Shown in pieces: positions 45,394-57,003 of a DNA stretch of 64,000 nt. Where the stretch lies: the NCBI GenBank assembly GCA_032622095.1, contig CP136068.1, positions 58,488,025 to 58,552,024 of the forward strand, in the 5' to 3' direction. This DNA is from Siphonodentalium dalli (taxonomy: Eukaryota > Mollusca > Scaphopoda > Gadilida > Siphonodentaliidae). Position numbers and translations under genes: made by a program. Every line of letters starts with the position of its first letter. Position 1 is the first letter of the stretch. The notes beneath the pieces are model-generated. The model saw nothing but the letters and a program-made list of their open reading frames with translations. It was not told where the DNA came from and searched no databases.

Positions 45394-45740
45394 GTGGATC
45401 TTCACTCTATGCACATTAGCCACTAGGCATTAACAAGAGGACTTTTAGTTGCCTTTTTATTACTTAACCTGTCATAGTTGATAAATGAGCATCATAATAC
45501 ATGGGAGAATTTAAAATGTGGTACCTGATAAACAAATATTGCTAGCCTCCTGGGAGTCATTGCTCTTATATCATGTGGATTTTAGGAATTTTACATTAGT
45601 CCTGGGTAGGTTATGTTACAGAAGTCCAGTGAACACAGTATTGTTGGGATCACTCAGACCTTCCTTTATAAAGATAGCAGATGTAAGAACTGTATATCCA
45701 AATGAAAATAGATGAAAGTGTCAATAAAATTTGTTTATAT
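45394..45740. other. Intron, no gene seen
   Basis: AT-rich sequence with no element recognised. Confidence 0.45.
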
Positions 45741-45744
45741 GAAT

Positions 45745-45912
45745 CCCGAACATTTCCCCACCGGACATTTCCCCACCCACCCTTGAAATGGCAAAGCGGA
45801 CATTTCCCCACCCGGACATTTACCCACCGGACATTTCCCCACTTACTCAATATCAAAGCAGACATTTCCCCACCCCGCCGGTGAAATGGCAAAGCGGACA
45901 TTTACCCACTAT
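45745..45912. repeat. GGACATTTCCCCACC repeat cluster
   Basis: The GGACATTT(C/A)CCCAC(C) motif recurs about seven times, with GAAATGGCAAAGC between some copies. The inverse cluster is at 57006-57075, and a single inverse copy with CACCGGCGGGGTGGG is at 46794-46835. Confidence 0.8.
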
Positions 45913-46835
45913 GGGTGTGTGGTATTGACTATTACTATGGGTGCGTGTTAAAATCAGATTTATTTCAATGAACGAAATTATATACACGGAACAGCAATAA
46001 CAACACAATGGTAACGATACATAACAAAACACTTAATCTTTCTTAACTCTAATGGAATGGCCAACAATGTCAAGGAAATTCTTTTTGCCGTTGTCGAAGT
46101 CTATATACACACAGTTTATGAAGCTTGTTCTGGAGCGCTGACATCTGTCGTCGTACTCTCTTCGATGGCGGCTCACCCAGTCTTAACCTGTCGATGTCGT
46201 TCTTAGTATTTACTGTTCTTAGTATTTGAGTATTTACAGTATTTACTATTCTTCAAATTAAATTCTCTTTATAAAATGGAAATGAACTATGAACGCTCTT
46301 TATTTCTGTTCTTCAGAAAAATATCAAATTATAAGCTCTTGGAAAATGGAAATTAGGACTTACCTCGTCATCAGTTGTGACATACCCCTTGCATGAGATA
46401 GTTCTTCGCTGTGAACACTCCCATCTAATTGACGATTTGTTGACTTTCTTTTTGGTATACGCATGACCGTCGAAACATAATTTGTCACCACCACGATTGT
46501 TCTTAATAAGTTCCATGATTGGAAGTCAAGATATGATTCCATGATAACTTTGCTAAGGTTATATAGGCTGTCTAGAGTTCACTCACTAGAATTCATACTG
46601 TCACAGCATTGTTTCAACATGCGTTGATGTCCCAAACTATCGTCAAAACACTCTTTCATGTTTGTCAAAACACTCTTTCATGTTTGTCAAAACATTACAT
46701 CGGCTGAGGTGACATCGCTTGAGATGGCCACACTGACCAGGCTTCACAACAGTACAAACATTCTTTGATGTCAGCGAATTTATTAGTGGGTGGGTAAATG
46801 TGTCATTTCACCGGCGGGGTGGGAAAATATAATTT
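45861..46835 (-). mobile_element. Small element carrying a FLYWCH gene (Mutator-like remnant?)
   Basis: Inverse ends CCCCACCCCGCCGGTGAAAT near 45868 and ATTTCACCGGCGGGGTGGG near 46813 bound about 975 bp. Inside is a two-exon FLYWCH open frame. FLYWCH fingers often accompany Mutator-like transposases, but no transposase core is present. Boundaries and superfamily are tentative. Confidence 0.5.
46070..46516 (-). CDS. FLYWCH-type zinc-finger mini-gene, two exons
   Basis: Exon 1 (46516-46364) gives MELIKNNRGGDKLCFDGHAY, then RWECSQRRTISCKGYVTT. This is the FLYWCH pattern: G-x-L-x-x-x-G-x-x-Y, W-x-C, then C-K-G. It ends at a perfect donor, GACGAG/GTAAGT. The intron is about 160 bp. Exon 2 (46201-46070) after AATACTAAG gives NDIDRLRLGEPPSKRVRRQM and ends KEFP-stop. 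The junction is phase 0 and the product 94 residues. The zinc-ligand histidine expected near the junction is not obvious. It may be a truncated transposon protein or a captured domain; the acceptor is weak, so exon 2 is less sure than exon 1. Confidence 0.5.
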
Positions 46836-47215
46836 TTAAAATTAAAATTAGTTTTTCCTCAAGGGAAGCCCGAAACTGAACTATATGGATTATTATCCTC
46901 GGCCTTGTGTTATCAGGAGGGTTAAAATTTATTGTCCGTTTATTGCCTACTCCGGTCAATCAGCGATCGGATTAGCCCACGCATGAATGTGTCCCGTGTA
47001 AATCCCGCGTTCTAACAATTCATCTAGCCAGTTTTATTTCCGACTTTTAATCATAAGATTTGCGAGTCGCGGGGTTGGGAAAGGCACCGCCATGGGAGGG
47101 ATCTATGATAGTTCAGTTTCGGGCTTCCCTTGAGGAAAAACTAATTTTAATTTTAAAAATTATATTTTTCCGCCAAGGAGAAGCCCTTCAACTGAACTAT
47201 ATGGATTAGAATACA
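46836..47215. repeat. Repeat with nested inverted arms, copy 1
   Basis: TTTTTCCTCAAGGGAAGCCC...GAAACTGAACTATAT at 46860-46905 is mirrored at 47108-47140. Next to it, 47108-47212 forms a second imperfect hairpin (GGCTTCCCTTGAGG against CCGCCAAGGAGAAGCCC). The part from about 46905 to 47035 is repeated inverted at 56829-56985. Its GGCTAGATGAATTG near 47030 (minus strand) is the empty site for the element at 55903-56828. Confidence 0.75.
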
Positions 47216-47339
47216 AGCCCAGGAGGAGGCAACGAGCAATAAATTTAATATTCCAGTTTAACGGGAATAAACTCTTCCAAAACAGATTTCATGTAAATGT
47301 GATTTAGTCATGAATCAGCTTTGATATGTTATGTGAAAG

Positions 47340-49470
47340 AGCTCATAAATTCAGATTCCAGCATTGCTCAAGCTTGTACCTCCCCCCCTTGTTTTTTGGA
47401 ATAAACATCCCAGGCAGTGCCATACCATACGTGCCAGCTACTAGTAGAAACCGATCAAGTAGAGACTTCTTCTTCTGCTGCTTTTTTTCTCGTTTCATGC
47501 GATGATAGTGATGTCTGTATTTACTATTTATATCTTCCCAAATAGAAAGCACTATTGACGGTACGCGACAGCGAGTTTTCCCCACACAGAACAGCCTCCA
47601 AAGGCTCGGTGCTATTGTCCCGGAGGTTGGTTGCCCGAATCTCAGAGAACGGCACTCTGCCTGCCACGGTCTGCTGATGCAGGACCAGGGGGCGCGAACT
47701 GGTACAGCCCGAGGACTGGTACAGTTGTGCAAAGTTTGTGTAATTCATTGTAACAAGATTTGACACATATCCTGTGATGAAGTTTTTACAAGAGATCGAC
47801 CCGTGTCATTTCCATACGCAAAGCGAGTTCCCAAGGAACGACAGAATCCTTGACAGATCCTTGCTCATCGTCGTCAAAGCCATCAGACGCCAGGAGAATT
47901 ATAGAAAGCATGTCAGGATCGACACCAGCAACAGAACAGCCTGCATCAGGTTGAGGTAAGGTACTATAGGGAAGCCCACACTGGGAATGGCTCGAACGAG
48001 GAACAATTGCGCTCGCAGTTAGATTTTAAGGTGTTATTTCCCACCCCAAGGCCAGAATGGCGGAAAAAGGGAAATTGAAAGGATCCATTTGACCAGGGAA
48101 AGGCCCCCACCGAATCTCCCAAATGCAGGTGGTCCTGACACGCTGACACAAACGTCGATGACATACCACTAGGATCCCCTGACGACAGAGGAGCAGGCCT
48201 GGACGTATCACGTGGGATGACGTTTCCAGGGGGACAAGACCGACCCTCGTAATGGAGTGGGCCACGGCGCCGTGGGGAAGCGTCAGAAGGCCAGTTGGCT
48301 GGTGCGCTTTGTGCGGCACGGGACAACGAGGCTTCCCCACCCAGAACAGTCGCCAAAGGCGCGGGTGCTTGTGTCCTGGAGGATTGGATGCCCGAATCTC
48401 CGGAGGACGGCACCCTGCCTCCCACGGTCTGCAGAAGACGGGGCTTGCAGCATGACCAGGGGGGGACCGAATGGTTCCTGCCCGAGTTAAGACTGGTACG
48501 TTTGCTCAAAATGTTTAACCATGGACCAATGGGCCCTCAACCAACTATGACAATATCGCGTATATTCATGAGCAACCCGCACGGCCATCAAAGTCGAATC
48601 TCGTTCGACTATAAGCAAGACAAGACATTCTGTTAGTTATTAGCAAGCATAATATACAAAACATTTGCTAGTTATTGCAAAACAAGGTTAATAAGGTAAA
48701 TTCCGTTATTTACTATGGCCACGTGATCTTACCTGCTAGAAATTAAACCGCAGGTAAGATACTGTCTTTTCTCGGCGAAAAGGACGATGAGATCCGATTT
48801 CCTGTGCAAGAACATAGCGGTGTCCATGCTTACAGTGAGGAGAATGTTTTATACACTTACGGAAAGTCCGCAGATGGTGGAGCAGGCCTGGAATATCCCG
48901 AGGGGGTATGATTCCAGGGGGACAAGACCCACTCTCGTAATGGAGTGGGCCACGGACCGTGGGGAGAGTCAGAAGTCTCAGTCCTTCCCAGGAGACAGGA
49001 GCAATTGTTCTCGCAGGTGTATGCAATTGTAATTTTCTAATTCACGAATATTAATCTGTGCACTGTTCCCTCTTGACAAAACGTGCATGGTCACAGTAAT
49101 CGTTGATTCAATATTAAACTATTGGAAGGTATATTTAAAACCGTTCCCATCGCAGTTAAATTATGGGAATGTGAAAGTGCCATGGAACATGCATGTTTTG
49201 AGGTCTATCCCACAATGACATTGAATTTGAGAAAAACACAACTGATGATTATACAGGCGCAAGTACATCCGTCTTCTGAATTGCGAGAGCAAATGAGAGC
49301 TCGAGCTGCGTTTACATCTGGGAAGAACTGAAGTCTGGTTGGCTGGTGCGCTGTTAGCGGCACATGATGAGTCTTCCCCACCCTAAGGCTCAGGAGCTGT
49401 GGCATTCGCCCTTGAAGATTTGTTTTCCGAATCAACGATGGTAGCACCCCGCCAGTCACTGGTACTGGGC
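47340..49470. repeat. GC-rich degenerate repeat field, about three units
   Basis: TTTTCCCCACACAGAACAG near 47578, TTCCCCACCCAGAACAGTCG near 48332 and TTCCCCACCCTAAGG near 49375 begin related units. A second block, GGAGCAGGCCTGGA...GGGGGACAAGACC...GTAATGGAGTGGGCCACGG, occurs near 48190 and 48880. Overlapping open frames on both strands (up to 181 codons, 47964-48509) come from the GC content and are not supported as genes. Confidence 0.65.
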
Positions 49471-50190
49471 AGTGGTCATTCACAATATAAAGGCTTCTTG
49501 CGGAACGGCGCTTTATATGTGTGATGATACAAATGCTTTCATTTGTGTTATTCATTTAGGTTTTCTATTCACCAGATAATCATATGGATATGTAGTAATA
49601 GAAGGAGAAGAGCCATGTTTTGGACTCTTTTGAAATTGGCACTGGCAGGCCTGCAGAATGCAAAATGAAGTGTAAGCCGTAACGTATTTGTCGTTTGTCG
49701 GGTTGTGCTTAGGTACCCATAGGTTACACAAACTGTTATATTCAGTATCACGAGAGTCACATACAACTTTGACGCGACCTAGATTTCACAACCTCCAGGT
49801 GAACCGAACCGTCGTTCGCCTCCAATACGCAGGCCTGCAGTGGTCGTGCGCAATATAAATATAAACGCTGTTTATGTAACTGCACTTAATATGTGTGACA
49901 ATACAAATGCTGTCCTTTCTGTTATTTGCCCGATAATCAATTGGATATGAGGCAATAGAAGGAAAAGAGCCATGTGTTGGTCTCTGATGGAAATTATAGT
50001 GGCAGCGGCCCTGCGCAATATAAATGCATTTCATGTAACTGTGCTTTATACGAGAGTGAAGGCTATTTGACATTTGATCTTTTCTATATGTGGAAATAGA
50101 AGGTAGAGAGCCAAGTGATGGACTCTGTTGGAAAGGCTATTGGCAGTGCATCGGGGGCACATGACAATATAAATGCATAGTAGTTCACCT
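49460..50190. repeat. Degenerate tandem field, units of about 150-180 bp
   Basis: Units carry CAATATAAA(T)GC, TGTGTGA(C/T)(A/G)ATACAAATGCT and AATAGAAGGA-AAGAGCCATG. They recur near 49480-49620, 49850-49980 and, more weakly, 50010-50170. No coding region was seen. Confidence 0.65.
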
Positions 50191-50199
50191 TGACTATTC

Positions 50200-51397
50200 A
50201 CGGATTGAAAGCGCAGAAGTATGTCGGTATCAGTGAAAATTGACGCCATATTGATATAGTCAGTTCGTATGTCATTGAGCCTTTGAGGCACTGATACCCT
50301 TGTACTAGTATGGAACAATTATGGCTGGCCATCCATGTTTTTAAGCTCACCATTTTGTATCATTTAAATTCGTAATTTGAATGTATCGACAAACACTAAT
50401 GTCTGAGGATAACAGTTCAGATGTTGTCTATTTGTTACAGTGAACACATGGAAATGTCAAACATCAAAATCATCAAAAGTATAAACATTGATTGACTGAA
50501 AATTTATTGAGACACTGGCTAGCCAATGAATCATTTCAACACTGCGACCATGCTAGGTCACACGGATATGGTGACTTGCCACGAGTAGGCCAGCCAAAGG
50601 CTTTCATCCAAAATTTCTCCAAAGAGTTCTGACCACGGACGGAAGTATCCTTGGATATTTAAGCAAACTATAGCTGAAGGTTCAGGCTACTGCACTTGCA
50701 TATCTGTGCAGTCATGGAACAGGGAAGCCCATTCTGCAAAATACATTGAGTGATTGCAAAGAAACAGACACAATTGTCGCCGAAATAACGACAGAGTACC
50801 GATATGAATTGATGGAGATCGCCATTCGACAATGGGAACTCAGGCTTCAAGATTCGATGAGAATCACCGAATAGATTCCCGTTATGATTCTCACAAAACT
50901 TTACAATTTTCAGTGCTTTATGACTAACATGATTCAGCATTTGATTCTCGTAAAATTAAATGTATTTTGAGCCCTGGAACTTGAAATGAAAATCCTTGGT
51001 GCCCAATCTTGTGTCAGATAATCCTAGTCCCCAATCAAACCAGTTGCACGATTCGTAGCAAGCGGACACTGTCAGTAATACTGGACAGGCATGTAAAGAA
51101 AGAGACTATTCAAGAGACACAGCATTATTTGAACACAGGCCATATAATACTATATGTTATAACAAAACATAATCTCATTGTTTCTAACAATTGTTCCGAT
51201 AATACAATGAGGGAAAGGAAATGGAATCGCAAGAACAGGGTCAGAATTTCAAATAAATATCTTGAAGTCGATGTAACGTTTGCGACTTTCCAAGTATCCA
51301 AATACGAGCCCTCATGTTAATAGTAATACATTCGGGCTAGCTAAGATTTGCAAATATTAATCGGTAAGCACAATTAATTATAACGACATGTTGTATA
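50200..51397. other. Intron, no gene seen
   Basis: AT-rich sequence with only short frames that lack splice or homology support. Confidence 0.45.
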
Positions 51398-53309
51398 TGG
51401 GCTCTTTCACGTTAAAGGTTGACAAAATGAATTTTTCGGATAGGAGGGAAAATGATGCATTTGTCATTGTGTTTGGAGTGTCATAATAATATTTCTGTAG
51501 TACTGACACCCAGCCCAACCTGCAGGCAAAATTTCACTACTACATTTGAAAATTTAACAAAATTATAGGGTGATGGGTACCAATTTTGGCATATTTTGAG
51601 TGGCCAACCATTGCTGTGATATTGTTTTCCTTATATTTATTTGTAGTTATGGATTTGCCAAAAATTTCCTCATTTAACCTTTAGCTTATGTCTGGTTGAT
51701 TGTGTGGTGAAAATTTTGAGTGATTTCGTGCATTCAGTTTGATGATATTTGAATTTAAAGGTTATTGAGAAATTCGGTTAAATGATTTACAGAATGTGAA
51801 TCTAAAATAAAGCATTTCATTAACGCAATTCACAATAGCCATGGATCAGGAATATAGTTCAGTTGGACATTTCATGGTATAGAAGATCAACGGTAAAAAT
51901 CTTTTTCTGTGTATTATCCTATTTAAATTATATTCAATTCGCCAAAATATGTGCACAGAAATTCCGTTAAAATCTGTCCTCTCCGAGAATCTTTGTCAAC
52001 TGCTAATACTAATGAAATGAGAAAATAATTTTGTATTGTGGGTAAACTGTCACTAGTATTGAGGGTGTATAAACTTTAATTGGTGGGCTGAACCATCCTG
52101 ATTTCGTACAGCAGCTCATTAAATGTTAAAAAAAATGTCCTCTCCAAGAATTCAAGCATAGAACCCAGAGATTTTTTGGAAGACATTGGTTTATATTAAA
52201 CTGTAACCATTCTGTTAATGAAAATGGGGTTTGCTTATAATATACTATATTAATATACAGTCTATGCAACATACTGTGTCCAATTTGAGCTACTAATGTG
52301 TTATTTCATTCATTTCCTTTGAGGCAATTCATGTCTGCTCAACTGCAATAGTCTGAATAAATTGTAATTCTGAAGAATTTCTTGATTATTTATAATCATG
52401 TCAGTGATTACAAGTGGTTTGATGGAAGTGTTGTTCATAAAACATGTGTTTCTCAATAGTTAAATATAAATGTCTTGAATTATCGGAGAGGACATATTTT
52501 TTAACAGATCATAGAGTATCTGTACTTACTTGCAATATTAAAGGAATAATCCATGTGTTATTTATGTTAATTTTCTCAGAGAAAACAACAACAAGATTAA
52601 GACATAAAAAACTGAAATTAAAGTTGTCTTCTCTAAGTATACTATAAGTTGTTACTTTTTAACTGGATAAATTTTGCATTGTAAACAAAGATATTTGTTT
52701 ATAATATGGAAGTGATATTTAGTACAAGTACATATATTAAAATAATCGTATTTTCACAAATCTCTGATTATTAACAAGAGGCTGATCATGATCAGCAGAT
52801 GTTTAACCCATCCCTCGGCGATAGTAAAAAGCTATGATTGGAATCATAATCTACAGTTTTAATGTTGAATTATAGAGAGTTATATATTTTGTTATGTACT
52901 AATATTAGTATAGACAAATGTACATAATAACACAAATTCTCAAATTATTGGAATTTGTTGGTCCTTGTGCCAATTTTCATTAGTAGTCTCAATTTGACAA
53001 ATTGAGATTGACAGGCATATAATAATATTGGAATACCCAAGGACCTTCAACCTGAGATAAATGAACAAAGTTCATACCCTATTTAAGTCAGTATAGCTCT
53101 CAAGAAAATAGTTTAGACCATACAAGTAACAAATGTATTATCTATACAATGTTTATACACCATAATATGATGAGGATTCTGCCCCTATGACCCTTAGTAC
53201 ACTCAGTACAGATTACCATAGTTCATATTGAAGACAGTAAGTAGCCCCCAATAGAATGATTTCACACATTACAATGTTTTATAATTACCTTGAATGCTAA
53301 TATCAATAA

Positions 53310-53765
53310 TATTCAATGTTAATCTTCTGTGCTCACTCTGTGGCCCCTAAATTTCAATCAACCATGACAAGATGAACAACTATTGTTCATCGCAATAATC
53401 CATACCAAGTATTAACAATGTTCATCTGCCTTCTTGGACTGGATAAATAGATTTTTGAAGTACTTATCTTATTTAGAGTTATCTGACCCTTTAATTGCCT
53501 CCTGACTAGAACCCCCTGAAGCTCCTGACATGATAAACTGAAGATACCGCTAGTCCCTTTTCCAAATGCTCTATAGCACTCAATAGATTTGTTTCATTCA
53601 TAGAAAAGCATTGATTTCAGTTCTCAACATGAAATCCATGACAACCCCATAGTCCTCAATGTTAATCTTCTCACCCCATCGGTGTCCCCTAAAATCCACT
53701 CAACCATGACCAAATGAACAAATTATAAACTATATCTTATGGCAATGCTCCATACGAAGTACATG
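53310..53765. repeat. Pair of diverged direct repeats
   Basis: CAATGTTAATCTTCT, then CACTC or CACCCC, GTG-CCCCTAAA and TCAACCATGAC-A-ATGAACAA, occur at 53318-53420 and 53657-53765. Confidence 0.6.
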
Positions 53766-54089
53766 TATTATGGAAATCCACCCAGTGAGACTGCAAATAA
53801 TTTAGAATTTTAAATAGTGCACTACTACATTAAATGTGGGTTCGCTGTCTGCTCATATTCTGAAAAAAAATCCCTACCAATGGACAATGGACTATTCTAA
53901 TTTATACTTTTAGAATTGAATTGGAGAGTGGAGACTCCATTCATTTATGAATGCCAATGCATTACAGGTTATAATAGGGCTAATATATGATAGCTAAAAA
54001 ATAACTCTATTTCAAAGATTCACGTTGTCTGTAGGTGTCTCTTGTCTCTTATATAGTGAAGCCTGTATTAATCAGGAAACTCTGAATAA

Positions 54090-54460
54090 TTCTAAGTCGA
54101 AAAAGGGCAATAACTCCAGTAAAAAAAAATGGAACCCATATTGGAACTTGGTCTGTATTCTGGGCTGAGAAATCATAAACCAATTACCAAATTTGGTTCC
54201 GATCAGATAAAACATGTTTATTCATTGCAGCATGCATGAAATCTAAGTCGAAGAGGCCCATACCTATACCTATATGTATTAAAAAATCAGATCAAACCCA
54301 TTTTCAAACTAATACTGCAATTTGGGCTGAGAAACAGAAAATGTTTGAGTTATTGCATCATGCATAAAATGTCTATGTATGGATAGACAGACGGACGGAC
54401 AATGAGTAGTCAAGCTGGACCGAAACTATGTGTACCATACATAAAAACTGGTTATGGCCT
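54090..54460. repeat. Two GGC(A/C)(A/C)TAACTC modules and a GACGGACGGAC tail
   Basis: GGGCAATAACTCCAGT and ACCAAATTTGGTTCCGATCA are followed by a second, weaker unit. GACAGACGGACGGACAATGA and ATGTGTACCATACATAAAAA follow. Same organisation as 41221-41600 and 57180-57411. Confidence 0.65.
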
Positions 54461-55206
54461 TATGGGACAACAGGTTTTGCCCCAACTTATCATTTGCCAT
54501 GGTTCCAAGAGTATCAATATGTTTATCTTCACGTTTCTCAGTTTGACAGTTCTATAAAATATATTACAAAGCAATGAAAATCAGTAACCTTTCTATCATC
54601 TAGTTACAAGACTGATGTCTACAGAGAATGAATGTTAAAAAAGGGTGTCCTCTCCGAGAATAAATCAGTGGAAATTGGCGATTTAAAAAAATGCTCTTGT
54701 TGAGTCAATTATTGTCCGATTTTGTTAATGTTTTCAACATTACAATCCTTAAAGCATGCACTTCACCTTGAGATGTAAAATCTTTACTCAACTAATCATC
54801 TTTCTATTATCAGAGAATAACCATTAGGGAATATGGATATTAAGAGTTCATAATTTACATATAAATTTGAAAAATATCGAAATTCAAAGATTTTTTCAGT
54901 AATTTTGACATATATGTTCTCTGATTGTTCAATGCTCAACGTCGTGTTATATCGTTCTGGAAAGAGATGCATAATAATTAAAATTCAGACATTAGAAATT
55001 AGTTGTTCATTATTTTCAATTTTGAGGGAATCCTGCATAGACCAAACCTGAAAAATCAAAATACACTTGCTACTGCTCTGAAACTTTAGTTCACGATCCA
55101 GTATGATGTTGCTAACATGAATTAACGAAGAAAAATTAATTTGAAAAACACTTTTTTTTCACCATGTTTGGCCACTTGTGGTCAACCTTTAACGTGAAAG
55201 AGCCCA

Positions 55207-55902
55207 TATGTACAATGATGTTCTGTGATAATCATTGTCCAAATGTCGGTTAAGTTCCAGTCGCTCAACTTCAACGTACAATTAGTTGAGGCAAAAGATA
55301 TTTCATTGGATTACAAGTTCTATCTTGTTTATTAATACATGTAAATTATCGCCAAAGGAGACATTTCTGTCCTGGCCAACTTTCTGCGTACTAACAAAGC
55401 TCTTGCATATCCGATTAGGTAGTGTACATGAAATGAACGTAGCGAGAAGTCGGCTTCATGAAATAGAGTTAGCACGAAATTAGGAGACTTCGCATACCGT
55501 ACCACGTGGACTCAGAAATCGGACGATTCATGTCACCGTATATGTTTCACAATAATGCAATATAGGTTTGCTACAAGTAAACGATGTGCGTCTGTAGTCA
55601 TTGTCAAAATGGCCATCAATGGCGAAGTTCTCAACGTGATTTTGTCGATTCAAATCCCAAAATTTTCGAGATAAAATGTGTCGATAAAAAACACGGAATT
55701 TTTATAAATTGTGTTGCGCATACTATGAAACGAAGAGTTTCTGCGCAAACTTAAAATATTAAACGACCGGGTAAGCAACGGATAAATTGCAAGTTTGTTA
55801 TCAACAATTAATATTGAGTTGATAAACTCGCAATAGAGAAATACTTCCTTTAGTTAAAACCACGTCTGATAGGTCCAAGGAGAGAAATAAAACTGGCTAG
55901 AT
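55207..55902. other. Intron, no gene seen; ends in a repeat
   Basis: Mostly AT-rich. The last 20 bases (AAATAAAACTGGCTAGAT) belong to the repeat whose other part resumes at 56829. Confidence 0.5.
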
Positions 55903-56828
55903 CAGTCCTTCGAATTTGGAAAACGTAGGTGCGCGATATATCGCTCGGAGCTTTTGGAATTTGCGCGCGCCTTTTTTGCGGGAGCACAATTCAAATTAAC
56001 AAGGATGAAATGATTACTGAATAAAGACAAACACAATTATAATGATACACACATGTAATTCCAAGTGTGCCTTTGGCAACTTAAAGTGAAAACAGAAATA
56101 AAAACATATGTTTATATTGTAGTACAATATCTAGTCCACAATAATCCGATTATCTGGCAATCCAGGTGAATCTAATCACGGTAATGAGTCCACTTCCGCG
56201 TCTGAGAGCGCATGCTCACCAGACTCGCAGTCGCTTAAAACTTCAAACTCGGAAGTGGAATCGTTACCGCAATCAGATTCACCGGAATACGACGAATCAA
56301 CCGGGGCTCTCTTTCGTTTTGATAGAGTCGGTATTTGAGGAGGCTCCAATGTCCATTTTTCGCTTTCTCCGAGTCGAGAGATACTGGCTTCGAAGTATAG
56401 CTTCGAAGTATAGTTAAACTTAAAACCTAATCTATGGCAATAATATTCAAATGAATCGGCGAATCCCGCATGCCGAAACATCAAACGAGGCTGCCAAAGA
56501 ATTGACACTTTTTTGCGGGAACTCGCACGTGCAGCAGTTGTGACGAGGTGTACCCCAATCATTGAGTGAGAAAGACGCCGGCGGCCGCTTTGATCTTTGT
56601 TATTATGTTCGTAATCAAGGTCATCGCTACTGAGAAAGATACACGGTGAATAGTCTTGTCGGCGTTTAACCATTGATGTGCTGTTTGTTAAAATCTTGTT
56701 CACTGGCTGCAAATTCCGACGCGCGCATTTAAATTTTTCGGCGTGCGCATTTAATAACTCGCTGGTTTTTAGATCCGCGTGCGCCAAGGCGCGCAAGCGC
56801 AATTGCGCGCCTCAAAATCGAAGGACTG
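55903..56828. mobile_element. CAG...CTG-ended DNA element, 6-bp duplication CTAGAT
   Basis: CAGTCCTTCG at 55903 is mirrored at 56828. CTAGAT flanks both sides (55897-55902, 56829-56834). The uninterrupted site, ACTGGCTAGATGAATTG, is on the minus strand near 47030. The left interior, GGAAAACGTAGGTGCGCG, resembles the left end of the element at 9645 (AGAAAATGTAGGCGCGC), and the right ends share GCGCGCCTCAAAA. The two therefore form one family. Length is 926 bp. Confidence 0.88.
56176..56802 (-). CDS. Open frame of 208 codons inside the CTAGAT-flanked element
   Basis: Not recognised. The frame starts within the terminal inverted repeat. Its middle has a basic stretch (GRRRLSH, ASSRKKVSILW) and a YCHRLGFKFNY segment. 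Its C-terminus is strongly acidic (SGESDCGNDSTSEFEVLSDC and on to DAEVDSLP). Acidic tracts of this kind occur at the ends of several transposase-related proteins, but no catalytic core is present. It may be a remnant of the element's gene, a first exon, or chance. Confidence 0.35.
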   Translation of the reverse strand: MRLRALAHADLKTSELLNAHAEKFKCARRNLQPVNKILTNSTSMVKRRQDYSPCIFLSSDDLDYEHNNKDQSGRRRLSHSMIGVHLVTTAARASSRKKVSILWQPRLMFRHAGFADSFEYYCHRLGFKFNYTSKLYFEASISRLGESEKWTLEPPQIPTLSKRKRAPVDSSYSGESDCGNDSTSEFEVLSDCESGEHALSDAEVDSLP

Positions 56829-57003
56829 CTAGATGAATTGTTAGAACGCGGGATTTACATGGGACGCATTCATGCGTGGGCTAATCAAATCGCTGATTGA
56901 CCGGAGTAGGCAATAAACGGACAATAAATTTTAACCCTCCTGATAACACAAGGCCGAGGATAATAATCCATATAGTTCAGTTGAAAGGCTTCTCCTTGGC
57001 GGA
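56829..57003. repeat. Repeat with inverted arms, copy 2
   Basis: Inverse of about 46835-47035. It runs from GATGAATTGTTAGAACGCGG through CCGGAGTAGGCAATAAACGG to TTCAGTTGAAAGGCTTCTCC. It ends exactly where a GGACATTTCCCC cluster begins, as copy 1 does. Confidence 0.75.

Larger units (their letters stand above)
51398..55206. mobile_element. 3.8-kb TIR element
   Basis: TGGGCTCTTTCACGTTAAAG at 51398 begins an inverted repeat of about 26 bp, mirrored at 55206. The flanks TATA/TATG leave the duplication (TA or ATAT) ambiguous. The motif TGTCCTCTCC(G/A)AGAAT recurs near 51978, 52138 and 54648, and inverted near 52486. The copy holds the GCTGATCATGATCAGC motif (52776), two diverged repeats near 53315 and 53655 and GGCAATAACTCC modules (54090-54460). 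No transposase was seen. Confidence 0.7.

Noticed and set aside
47964-49032. Overlapping open frames up to 181 codons in the GC-rich field
   Set aside because: Present in several frames and both strands of a degenerate repeat; explained by few stop codons in GC-rich DNA.
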